From Globodera rostochiensis (taxonomy: Eukaryota > Nematoda > Chromadorea > Rhabditida > Heteroderidae), in NCBI GenBank assembly GCA_018350325.1, contig JAEVLN010000013.1:1860001-1924000 (forward strand): a stretch of DNA of 64,000 nt, given 5' to 3'. Both the position numbers and the translations under genes were made by a program. Below are positions 21,871-33,800 of this stretch, piece by piece. The notes below the pieces were generated by a model. It did not search any database. It was not told the origin of the DNA and saw only the letters and a program-made list of their open reading frames with translations. The number at the start of each line of letters is the position of its first letter. Positions within the stretch are counted from its first letter, which is position 1.

Positions 21871-22938
21871 TTTGGTTGATGAATGGTTGTTGTACGGAAG
21901 CGCCGTGGGGGTCGGCTTGCTTTGCTTTGTCAAATGAATTTCTCGATACCGTCTTCCTTTTCTCATTTATTATTTAACAATATATTTTTGCATGGATAAA
22001 GGAATGGTTTGTTGTTTTTGGAAATTGTTTTTCTAAGTGATCTGATCAATAGCATTCTGATCACTTTGATCTGTCTACAAATTCAATCGGAATATTCTTG
22101 TGATCACCCAATCGGGTGCTCATGTGATCAGCATAATTGTTCCCATTGGTCTGATCAATCAACTACATTCTGGACACTTTTTTTGCACTTTTGGACAATT
22201 TAGTGATATTAATTACAGTAGGGAAGAGGAGAGGGGAGAGTATTTGCGACAAAAAAAACAAAAAAAAAGAAGAAATTTTTGTGTAGCCAAAAAAAGGGAA
22301 GGATTTGTTCGGTTGGAATTTCGCAATTTTCAAAATCGTTGGGACGTCGCCTCCGGCGCCGCCCCTTCGCCATTTGCTTCGGCCGTATTGCGCACCGCCG
22401 CCGCCGCGCCCTGTTGCCGAATTCTAAATTTGAAAAATATAATTTAAATTTTGGGTTTGGGATTTGCGGCCCGTTAATTTGTTGGCCATATTCTTCAGCG
22501 TGGGAAGCGGGGCGGGGGAGGAAAACCCCGATTCCCCGACCATCCCAACCCCGAAAAATAGTGTCCCCGACAATTTGGTGGGAGGTGGCGGGGCGGAGGG
22601 GAAAGCTCCGTCCAATTTGTGTGTGTGTGTGTGTTAATCGTCACGATAATTTGCTTCTGAGTGCATTTCTTATTTGTTCAAAATCACGGATCACTTTTTG
22701 GGGGCCGCGTGATCACGGATCATTTTGTTTAAAATCACGTCCAACCCTGAACACTGAGAGATCCCGAAAATATATTTTGTTTTTCCCGAAGCTCCTGCAC
22801 GTCTTAGGCTAAGCCTAAGCCTAAGCCTAACAACCCCAAGCCAGGGTGCACAATTTCTAACCAACCGCGCATCGCCCATCGAGGCGGACCGTCGGATCAG
22901 CCCGCTGATCAGCGGATTTGAGGAGGAAAACGGATATT
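21871..22938. other. Intergenic spacer with TGATCA cluster and a short telomere-like run
   Basis: TGATCA motifs cluster at 22040-22165 and 22680-22730. A run of GCCTAA units lies at about 22803-22830. No gene is supported. A (GT)n run is at 22618-22634. Confidence 0.6.
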
Positions 22939-25900
22939 TTAGGCGAGACGCGAAATGTGTGCTGCTGATCGGCGGCGGTGTGCCCTTCTGATCGCCTGTA
23001 AAATTAAAAAAAAAAATAAAATTTTTGAACAAATTTTGAGAGCAATTCGGCATTCATTGATTTTTTTCTCTCAAATTTGAACTGTCGTCACAAACTTGGG
23101 GACTCTTATTTTTGGGCTATTTGCGCAGGGTCCAGCAGGATGTAAGCAAAAAACACCAAACATTTTAGGGGCCCAGGGGGGGCGATATTCCTCCGAAAAT
23201 GCCAAATTTAGCTAAATTTGTAGGGCGCCAAACCAGCGCCAGGTAGAATTTGGCAAAAGCATCACCAATTGTCGTGCCGGTGCCGTTGTTGTTATTGTTG
23301 TCATTTGTTGTACCCTCCTCCGTCACCCCTGCAGCGGCGGCGCCCGCGGCGTCGTCACTGTCCTCCCCCCGCTCGCCGGGCAATTTGGCATTTGCGGACA
23401 GCAAAAGTGCGGCCATCCATTCCGCGTGATCAGACTCGTTAAAACTGATTTTTGTGAGTGAGCAAAAAATTTTTGAATAATTTCAAAAATGACGGCGGCA
23501 TTTTACCACGTCATCCAGTAGATGCGATTGACGTGCCGAATTGTGAGGCAATACTTTTCGGTTTGATGGATGGCTTAAAAATTGTAAATTTTGGAATATT
23601 TGTTTAATGACATTATTAAAAATGGTTTTTTAATACTTTAAAGAAGAGAATTTATTTAAATTTTGGGTGAATATATCATTTTTAAATTTAATTATCGTGG
23701 TTTTCATGCGCCCTACGTGCCAAGTGTAGCTTTTAATTGCTATTTTGCCATTTTTTGGATCGAGACCGAGACTCTCGCCGTGCATCAATCATTAGGGTTT
23801 ACTCTAAAAAATCTGCTAATTAAAATGCACCAATATCGCAGCCGGACAGCGGAAGCATGGCCAACGCGCAATTGTCCTTGAAAAAAAGGGAGACAAAAAA
23901 TTTAATTTAAACAAAAAAAATGTCAAAATTTTTTTGTTTGATGGCACAACAATACCACACGCACTTTGTCCGTCCGGTATGAGTAGAGGCAGAAATTTTT
24001 GCGTAACACAAAAAAACGTTGCATTTGCTTGCCGCCGGAAGTGCCGCGAAAAGACACAAAGCTTGCCTGAGGCAATTAAATTAAAATATTTTTTAATATT
24101 TATATATATAAATAAATTCATCTATTTTTTTTTTGGCAATTTATATTTATTTTTTTTTCTTTTTTAACAAAAAACAATTAAAAAGCTAAAACAGCAAAAA
24201 GATTTGGTCAATTTTTACTTTTATTGTGGAGCCTTCCGCCGTGCCGCCGCTGGACGAGGCGGGAATTTGCAGCAAATTGCGTCGCGCCTGCGGCGTCATT
24301 CCGTGTGCCGTCGTCGGCGGAATGCCCTCGGAAAATGAACGGTAGCCCTCCTGGGGAGAAAATTTATTGGGGTTTTTGTTGTGAATTTTCAAAAAATTTT
24401 CTACGGGGGCCGAGGGAGGGGGGGGGGGGGACGGAGGCCTACCGATGTGCGCAAGCAGTCCATGCACAATTTGTGGCCGCCACACTTTCGTTGGCCGCCA
24501 AAGCAGCGCTTGCAAAAGCGTTGTTGGCATCGATGGCACAAATATTGGCGGGTGTACCTTTTTGGCAAAATTAATAAAATTTTGAATTTGAAGCTAAAAA
24601 TTAAATTAAAAAAAAAACAATTTTCACTGAATTATTATTATTTGCAATTTTTTCCTTGAAAAAATGCAATAATTTCAACAAAAATAAAGCTTATATACTT
24701 GCATATGTATATTTTAAAATGTTATATAAATTTCTCAAATTTAAACAATTTTGTGAGCCATAAATTTTCAAACTTTTATTCTTTAAATTTTCAATTTAAG
24801 CCAAATGTTGTTTTTTTAAATAATAAAACTAAAAAAACGCTTTTCTCACCATCCAAAGTCCGTGTCACACCGGGCACAACATTTTTGGTGCTGCTGCTGT
24901 TGTTCCGAGCTGTTCTTGCCCAATGTTGCTGCTGCTTCTGTTGCTGTTGTTGCTGCACATTTTTGGGAATGGGCGGCCTAAACAATTTTCCAACAAATAC
25001 AAAAAATATATTTAGGGACGGACGGACCGACCAAAAAAGCCAAAAAAATTCTCGAGCCAAGACTCGAGCCCGAGACTTAAGTCCCCAAGACTAAAAGACC
25101 CAAAAACCCCGAGAAATTTGTCGAGTCAAGACTCGAGACTCTCGAACACCCCGCCCCACTCACCGCCACCTCCTGCTGAATGACTGTCCAAACGGTGTCG
25201 AACAGAGCGTCCTTTTCCGCTTGCGACGCACAGCACAGCTCCACACAACGTTGGGGGCCTAATAAAATTAAAAAAATTATTTTAAAATGATTAATTAGTG
25301 GCCCCATTAATTCATTTTACCCTGCGGCGAGTCGGCGCCGCGCAAATAAAAGGAATATTCGCGCTCCAAATTGTCACCTTCACAAATTTGGGTGTGCCTG
25401 AAGATGAAGCCGTCCAAATTAAAATTCACATTTTTAATTTGATAATTCAATTAAATTCGATTGAATAATTATTGCGCAGACAAATAAAATATAATTTAGA
25501 AAATTTAATTAATTTTAAATATGAATAAATAAAAGGGTAATAAAATAAAAAACAGATCTTATAGAATAATAATAAGACAAACGAATAAAAACATATTTAA
25601 ATGTAAAATTAATTAATTTAAAATATTAAACAAAACAAAAAATGTTACAAAATTTACTTTGCCGCAAAAATTGCGCGCAATTTGCACTTTCCGGCACCAC
25701 CGCCGCGCATCAACGCGCTCCGCTCGCTGGCCAACAACAGCAAATCGTTGAAGACGAACAGCCAACGCTCCTCCGTCTTGGCCGAACCGGTGCCGCCCGA
25801 ACCGCCTAATTATTTGTTGTTGTTTTTGTCCATTAGCCCCCCCCCCCGGGGGTTTTGAAAATTCAAAAAACTGAACTTCACACACACACACACACACACT

Positions 25901-28900
25901 CACCAGAGCATTTCCAGAGGCGAGCCTTGGCAAGCAGTTCACGTGCCGGTGTCACCTGACAAATGAGAAAATATAAAAAATGGGGAAAACAAACAACAAA
26001 AAAATGTCCAAATATATCTTTGTTTTTTTTGTCAATTAATCTCCAGTTTTCGGGGATTTTTTTAAATTTGTTTGGTCCGGGTCCCCGGTTTTTTATAAAA
26101 AACAAAAAAATTCCGGCCTCGTCCAAATTAAACACACATACACACCAGAGCGATGTTGTTGCCCAAAAGTTCCTGCACCTCCAGCACACTTCGATATCTG
26201 TACGCGCGCATTATTTTAAATGAATTATAAATATTTTTAATTAATTTTTAAAATATTTTTTATTATTTGTTGCAATGTTGTTGCTGTACCTGTCCAGCTT
26301 GCGCATCATCTCATTTGCATGCGAAGCAGCCTCCAGCACAAGCGCAAGCGCAGCCTTTGAAAACAATTAAAATTTTGTTTCGCTAACCCAAAAAATAATT
26401 TTAATTAAAACACACGCGCACCTCCGTGTCCGCCCAGTCTGGATCCGCAGGGCTCAGATGGCGTTGGTACTCCTAAAAGTGAACAAAAAATTTCGAAAAC
26501 TGGTTCAACGCCTGCTGATGATCTCTGATCACAAAAATTGATCAGTAATCAACCCCGCAACTCTGATTGATCATGGGTTTACACCGATCAGGTGCCTGAT
26601 GTTCTCTGATCACTGTTTGTTAACCAGTGATCAGTGATCACACTGGTTCACAACGCCCGCTGATGCTTTCTGATCACAAAAATTGATGCAGCAAGTGATC
26701 AAAAAGGCTCAAGAAAATTATCAGACTGACTGATTATGTGTGTATATTATGCTCTCTGATCACAAAAATTGATGCAGCAAGTGATCAAAAAGGTTCAAGA
26801 CAATGATCAGACTTTTATATTTTGTTCATTTTTTCTGTCAACCCTCCGATCGCTTTCTCACTGACCTTCAACAACAGTTGATAGCGCATCACACGCTGAA
26901 CCGGACAGATCAGATGGGACACCAGCGACAAATGCTCGCACTCGTCCCATTGTTCAGCACGCTTTACCAATTCTTAATAAAATTTAAATTTTTGGAATTT
27001 TAATAAATATTAAACCAAAATGTTATCAATTTTGAAATGAGTCTTTATCAACTACCTATTTCAAATTAATCTTCAGTGTATTCATTTGCCCAAATTTTGT
27101 CGACCAATTGTCCCTGCTGACCTTCAAAAGTGCGCTTTCGTCGAATGCATTCGTCGAACATTTGGGTGGCCGCCTTGTAATTGTTGGTGTACTCGCTGTA
27201 CATCTTCAGGAACGGCGCCTGTTTTCGCCATACATCGCTTATTCTAAATGTTCAAATTTAAATTTAAATTAAAATTATTTATTTTCTATGGATTAATTAA
27301 AAAAGTTAAACATTTAAATATTCTAGGCTAAATAAAATTTCATTTTATTTTTAAAGCATAACAAAGTGAATGCTTTAACCAAAAATAAAAATATAAATAA
27401 ACAAAAAGGAATAAAACAAATAGTAAATTTAATTGAATAAAGCCTTTTATTTACTTTTTGTTAATAAAAATAAAATTAACATTAAATTGTTTTAAAGCCT
27501 TTTATTTATTTTTCGTTACTGAAATATAAAATTAATAATTAAAATTAACAAAAATTTAAATTCTTTAATAATATTATTAAATTTAAATATACACTTTTAA
27601 TAATAATAATCAAAAAAAAAACAATTAAGCAATAAACACATTTAAAATATTAAAAATTATTCAAAAATTAATTTTTAAAATGCCACTTTTTGCTGCTTTG
27701 CCATTCCCGGTGCCGGTCCATCAGCTGGGGCAGCAAATGTTGCTCATGGAATTGGTGAAGTGACGCGATGTTGGCGAACATTTGGGCTAACGCGCGCTTG
27801 TCCAGCACGCGCGCGCGTTCGACCAAATCGCGAAACTGCGAAAAAATATTAAAGTTAGGATTTAAAAAAACCCCCAAACTGTTTGAAAATAATGCCATAA
27901 ATCATTTGCAAACATTTTAAAATTAATTTTTAAAGTATAACAATTTAGCGTCCACAAATTTGACCACTCCGACCTTTTCGAGCAGTGCAAGCTTTTGCAC
28001 ATAGCGCGCCTCGGACTCGACCATTTCCGTCACGGCATGCCACGCCTTACAACAAATTAAAAAATAACGCCTAAAAAAATTTTAAGAAAAAATTGAATTT
28101 ACATTAAAAATGGGCCTAAAAATTTTCAGAAAATTTTTGGCAAAAATTTTTTTGTGCCAATGCCAATGCTGCCACCTTTTCGTGCCGTTTGGCCACCGTT
28201 TGATCGACGAGCAATGGCTGTCCCTGCTTGCCGGTCACCACCAGCGCCGATTGGGTGTCCGGAATTTCGGAGAGGCTATAAAAAAATTGAAGAATTTTTT
28301 GTTGTTCAAAAATGATTTTTTTTTAGTACCCTGATCGGCTGATCCGACTCCGGGTGTCCTCCTCCAATTCGATGCCCTCGTCCTCACTCAGATCATTGTC
28401 AGCGTTGTCGTTGAGGCTAAAATTAAAATTATTTTAATTTTTAAATTTATTTAATTTAAATAGTTGGACATTTGTGCACGGACATTTGCGCCCCAGACAT
28501 TGGCGCGATATTCGAGCCCCGGACTTTTACGCCTCGCAATTTGCACTTCCCGGGCATTTGCGTCTCGAGCATTTGGGTCGCGGGCATTTGAGTCCCGACC
28601 ATTTGGGTCCCGGGCATTTGGGTCCCGGGTATTTGGGTCCCGGCAATTGTGTATTAAATATCTGCGCCTTGGACATCATTTGCGCACCTGACTGCACTTA
28701 TGCCCTAGAAATACGCCAACTATGACACAAATGCCCGGGGCTTTTTTTAAATCTGGCATAATGAATAAGGAAGTGTCCAATTGAGTCCCAGTCCAGTTTA
28801 GAGTACCAAATCGGCGGCTACCGTATGCAAAAGCCACCGTCCGGCCCGGCGTATTCCATGAAAGCGCGGAAGCGTGTGGTGCACTCTTTACGAATGCCGT

Positions 28901-30894
28901 TCACAAATGTTTCGTGGCGCGTGTAGTGGGAACTTTAAAAGAAAAAATAATTATTATTATTTTTACATTTTTTTTTATTCACAATTTTCTTAATTTCTAA
29001 AAAGCAATTAAAAATATGAAAAAAAGTCAATAATTTAAATAAAGTGCGTCAAATTGTTTTTTGCCTGAATGCCTTTGAACATTTTGTGCGTGTTGTGGTG
29101 CTGCCGTCGTCGTTGACAATCTGCCGATGGCAATGTTTTAATAATTAATTAGTAATTAAATTAATAAGTAAAAGCATTGCTTCATTTACCGTTTCCATTA
29201 CAGTCGATGGGAGCATCTCAAAAATGGCCGGCATTGTGCGAAGGTTGGAAAATCTGTGCGGTAAATTTAGTTAAATATTATTTTATGAATATTTTATTTT
29301 AAACATTTTTTTTTTCATAATTTTTAAGCATCAACTTTAAATTTAAACAAAAAATTTGCTCACAATTCCGGAAACATTTTGATGAGTGCGTCCTTTTTCT
29401 CGCGCAAAAGCAACAAGAAACTGTCGTGGGTGCGCAACAGCACATCCTGAATGTCGTTGGCCGACGCGTCATTCTGCAAATGGAAGGCGCCAACATTAAT
29501 TACCTAATTAATATTATTAATATATATTAATTAGGGTTGTTAATTTACATTAATAGCAATTTTTATACTAAATTAATTGCATTTTTAGTGTTGGCACCCC
29601 CCGAAGGTTCGGTGGGGGAAGCGCCATAAATTAAACGTGTTTAATTTAAAAAGAAAAATTAATTAAATATTAATCAATTAATTAGAATTTAGAATTACAT
29701 ACATATTTATGGACGTATTTTTCAAATTATTCAAAAAAAAAAATGCATTCATATAATTTTAAAGAATAAAATTAATTTTTACATTTAATTCGATAAGATA
29801 ATTTTTACTCAATTCGTGTTAAATTTAACGACTTTTTAAAATTCATTTTCACCTCAAAAGGGTCAATTTCGTTTTCATTCACACCATCGGACGACGACAA
29901 CAACGTCAAATTGTCCAAAATCTGAAAAAAAAACCTTTTTTTTTTAAATTTTATTAAAAAAATGCCACCGTTTTCTCCTCAAATTCGCGCTCTTTTCCGT
30001 TTGAATATTCGAAGCGCTTACGCGATTGTGTGCAATTCACCTGCAAATTTAAATATTTTATAATTTAATTTTGAATAATTTCATAATTATTTATTAAATT
30101 TTTCAAATTCAAATAGCAAATTTTTAATTCCTTTTTTACCTTCAATTTTCTTCGTTTTATTATTGTGCTTTCCTCCGTTTGATCGGCGGACAAAATGTGA
30201 AATTGGCACACCTGCACTTTACACCCGTCGTCCGGGTCAATTTCTTCGCTCTAAATTTAAAAAATAAAATAAAAACAATTAAAATTTGCATATTTTCGCG
30301 GATTTCGGAGCATATTTTGCATAATTAGGGATAACAAAAATCCATATTTTGGCGCCATTTTTGGTGCATATAAATATGTTGCCTAATTATAATATAATTT
30401 TAATAATAATAAAATCATAAAATGAAAAAAACAGACTTTAAATACTTTATTTTTAATCAATTAGAAAATTATCAAATTTTCCAAATTTAATTTTTGTCGT
30501 TTTAATTTGAAATTTTTCAACAAATTGTAAGCTTTTGGAAAAATTTAAATCACACAAAAAGCAACCAAAATAAAAAATGTTTTTTAATTTTTAAATTTTC
30601 AAAATTTGCACCTCCTCCACACTGAGCAATGTGCCGCCCTCAAGGTCCACGTCGGCGAGCAGTGCGCCGGACGGTGGCAACTGCCATGTACAGCTCGAAC
30701 TTGACGGTGCAAGAACAGCTGCATGTTGCTGCGGTTCAGCTGCTGAACACATTGGCGGGGTCTAAACAACAACAAAAAATTTAAAGAATTCTAAATGAAA
30801 TATTTTTCTTAAATTATTTTAAATTTAAATTTGTAATTTTTACTTTCTCATCGGAGCTTATGAGACCATTGGCATGCTTTGTCGCCACCAGCAT
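22939..30894 (-). CDS. FGD-type RhoGEF (DH-PH-FYVE-PH)
   Basis: About 29 exons run from ATG 30894-30892 to TAA 22939. The DH domain lies at about 28048-26290, with VTEMVESEARYVQKL (CR1) and LICPVQRVMRYQLLLK (CR3). It continues through YRSVLEVQELLG and VTPARELLAKARLWK into the first PH domain (ERWLFVFNDLLLL, 25.8-25.16 kb). A FYVE-like zinc finger follows (24850-24952 and 24443-24557: CARC, CHRC, FCKRC, LCMDC), then 24219-24350, and a second PH domain (23831-23876, 23507-23573, 23234-23444, with EKYCLTIRHVNRIYW and DHAEWMAALLL). That order is specific to FGD proteins, Cdc42 exchange factors (C. elegans EXC-5). Phases are verified from 24850 to the stop. Between 25164 and 24952 they do not match, so an exon is missing there. 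The last exon, 22939-22995, is the least certain. Confidence 0.87.
26510..26830. repeat. TGATCA-rich repeat block in an FGD intron
   Basis: Many TGATCA palindromes occur, with a duplicated segment containing TCACAAAAATTGATGCAGCA (near 26673 and 26760). Similar tracts occur at 22.1, 34.4, 46.5 and 48.1 kb. Confidence 0.75.
28478..28640. repeat. 15-bp minisatellite (GGGCATTTGGGTCCC)n
   Basis: About ten degenerate units, cleaner toward the right, lie in an FGD intron. The core TTTGGGTCCC resembles the TTTGGGCCCC units of the foldback element at 9.6 and 10.2 kb. Confidence 0.8.
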
Positions 30895-33800
30895 TGAATT
30901 ATTATTAATTTGGGAATACTTTCGAAGGTTTGGACTATTTTTTCTGTGAATAAAATAAATTTAAAAAATTAAATTAAAATAGTTTTTAAATTAAGTATTG
31001 TACAAAGATTTTTTCCGAAAATATTTAGGGGTATTTGTCGAATTTAAAATTTATATTTTATTTAATTTTAAATAAAAATATTTTATATTTAAAACATTTT
31101 TGTATAAAATGTCTATATTTTAATTATAAAAAATCCTTTCTTTTTTTGCGATTGAAACTTTTTTCATCTAAAAAACGTTGCAAACAAACAAAAAGAAATG
31201 TTTTTTTCCGCTTTATTCCCGTCGATTGGAATTTAGAATGAGGTGAATGATTCACTCTTTTTTTGTAATAAACTTTACAAAAAGAATATGGGAATTTTTT
31301 TTAAACACAAAACGCTAAAAAACAGATAAAAATGTTCAATTTTCGGCAACTTTTGCGGTCATTTTAGGACAAAGCAATGGACAAAACGCCTAAAAAGGGT
31401 TGAACCCCGAAACATTCCCCGTCTGTCCCCGAAATTGTCGGGGGAGTCCCCTCGAACTGCTCGAAATGGTTGGCTCTATTCATACCCCACCCGCAACTCT
31501 TTGTGGAATTCCCCGTATCCCCTGTCCCCGAAATTGTCGGGGGGTCCCCCCGAACTGCTCAAAATGGTTGGCCCTATTCATACCCCCTCAACTCTTTGTG
31601 GATGAGCCTAAAAATCGTGAAAATTTTATGAAAAATCGTAAAATTTTTTTAAAAATTTTGCGGATTAACGGACGGACACCCAAAAGCCATTCCCGTCCAT
31701 TAGCATCTTCATCAACAGCAGCATGTTCACAATCAAATCGTCATGTGAAAATGTGTACACCGCCGGCCGACTAAGCAAATGGCTCTCTAAGCTTGCCAAT
31801 GTGCGTAATCGATTGAGAGCGATGCGATGTGTTGAGGACAAACATTGGGAGGGGGGGGGGACAAATGGGGGGAGGGCAGGAAGAACAAACTGTCCACCAC
31901 CACCACCACCGTCATCATCATTAAGGAATTGAAAGTAAAAACCCAAATTTGTAAATTAACACGACCCACAGTTTACCATACTCCGTACTGTACCGGTACG
32001 GTAGGACATGGCACCACCCGGATACGGTAGTGGAGGAATTTTCTGTATGCGCGTACAGTAAAGCATTGGGCAATGGGTGAATTGTCAGCACAGTTTGCCA
32101 TACTGTACCGGCATGGTTTTAAGGCATTTGTGGACAGTAAGAGATGATCAGAGGTTAAGTGGGGGGTTCATCTGATCAGCTGATCAGGCACAGTGTTACG
32201 GTAAGACGACCGGTGGGACCACCGGATTTTAATTTTAACAAATGACAAATTTAAAAAAAATTCTTTCTCAAAACTAATTTCGGAACAAAAATGCCAAAAC
32301 GAGCGCAAAATGTTCGGCACTAGAAAGGCTTAACTTCTTCAAAAAAATATAAAAGAATTTTGAAAAATTAAAGAAAAAATGCAAAAATAAATTTAAAACA
32401 AAAAATGTTTTTGGCACCGACAAACAAACGAATTTCGGCCCAATTTTCTCTTTTTTATGGCGACCGATGCTCCGCAATTATTTTAACGCACCGCTCGGAA
32501 ACTAATTTAAGCGAGCAAAAATTGCGTTTTTGCCAATTGTCCTCCTCACCACCAAAAATGAGAATTTTAAAATTAAAAAATTTTGCACCCCAAAAATAGC
32601 AAAATTATTTTAAAGGTTTTTGATAAGAAACATTTCATTTATGAATTTAATTAATTTTTAATAAATATTTTGATGCAGCCAAAAACTGCGGTGGTTGATG
32701 ACGAAAATGGGACCATTTTTTGGTGGTTTAATAATTAAATAATAATTCAAATATTTTTTCTCTTTGGCGAAATGCCCCCCCCCCCCGGGGGCTCGGCCAC
32801 CTGCGTTCCAATTGCTACGAAATTAAATTATCTTCCCAAATTGGACAAAAATTGGTATATTTATTTAATTATTTGGGAAAAACAAGGGCATACGCTTACG
32901 TTTAAGGCCAAATTTCCCGCAAAAAGAAATAAACATAAAAATAATAGTTTAAAGGGTATTAAGTAAACACAATTTTTTAATTTTAATTTTAAAAATTCTT
33001 AAAACAATTTAAGATCGGTCCGGACAAAATGCATGATGGTAAGTAAAAATGGTAGAGGCATTATGTGGTCGATGGTGCCATTAATTTTGTCGTAAGTTCA
33101 AAAAAAAATTAATCACAAAAATTAAATTGCAAATATCAAAAAGTGTTTAATATAGTCTTTTATGAGGCAACAATTATTGCTAATTATCATTTTATTGCAT
33201 TTATTATATCACATCACATTGTCTAAGCCTTATCTTATTGGGGGGGGGGGGAATTTAGTTTTTTATGCTTTTAACGACTTTTGGCCAATAAATTTGGGAA
33301 TTTTAGTGGAATTCCTTCCACCCCTCGCCCCCCGGGGGGTTTTTCGGCAAAAATTTTACACTTCCGGTATTTAGCCGTTTTGGTCTGAAATCTGGCAATT
33401 GCTCTTCTGGCCGAAATTTACCTTTTAAATATCAAAAAAAAAAAAAATTTTCTTCGGCAAAGCCCCTGCAATAAAAATAAAATAAAAAGCATTGCTTAAA
33501 TTGGCTTTTTATATACAAAGGAAAACAAAATGTTTTTGTTAAAAAATTGAAAAAAAATTCATTGTAAAAATGGATTTAAAAAAAAAATTTCCTTGGGGGA
33601 GGGGAAGATAACAAAAAATTTTTGGAAACAATTAACAAATTCCTCTCCACCGAACACACTAAACGGGGGGAAGAAAGAACATTTGGACAAATTGGATTTA
33701 GGGGAGCGACGGGGTTTAACCCCTTGGGGGGTCTCTTACAATTGCCTGAGGCAATTTAAAAATTTCTCATTAGTTAAAAATTAAAATAAGCTAAAATATA

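Noticed and set aside
24186..24218. Stop codon at 24186 as the end of the FGD gene (KVKIDQIFLLF)
   Set aside because: A GTAAAAATT donor at the STIK codons continues in phase into a second PH domain, as FGD proteins require.
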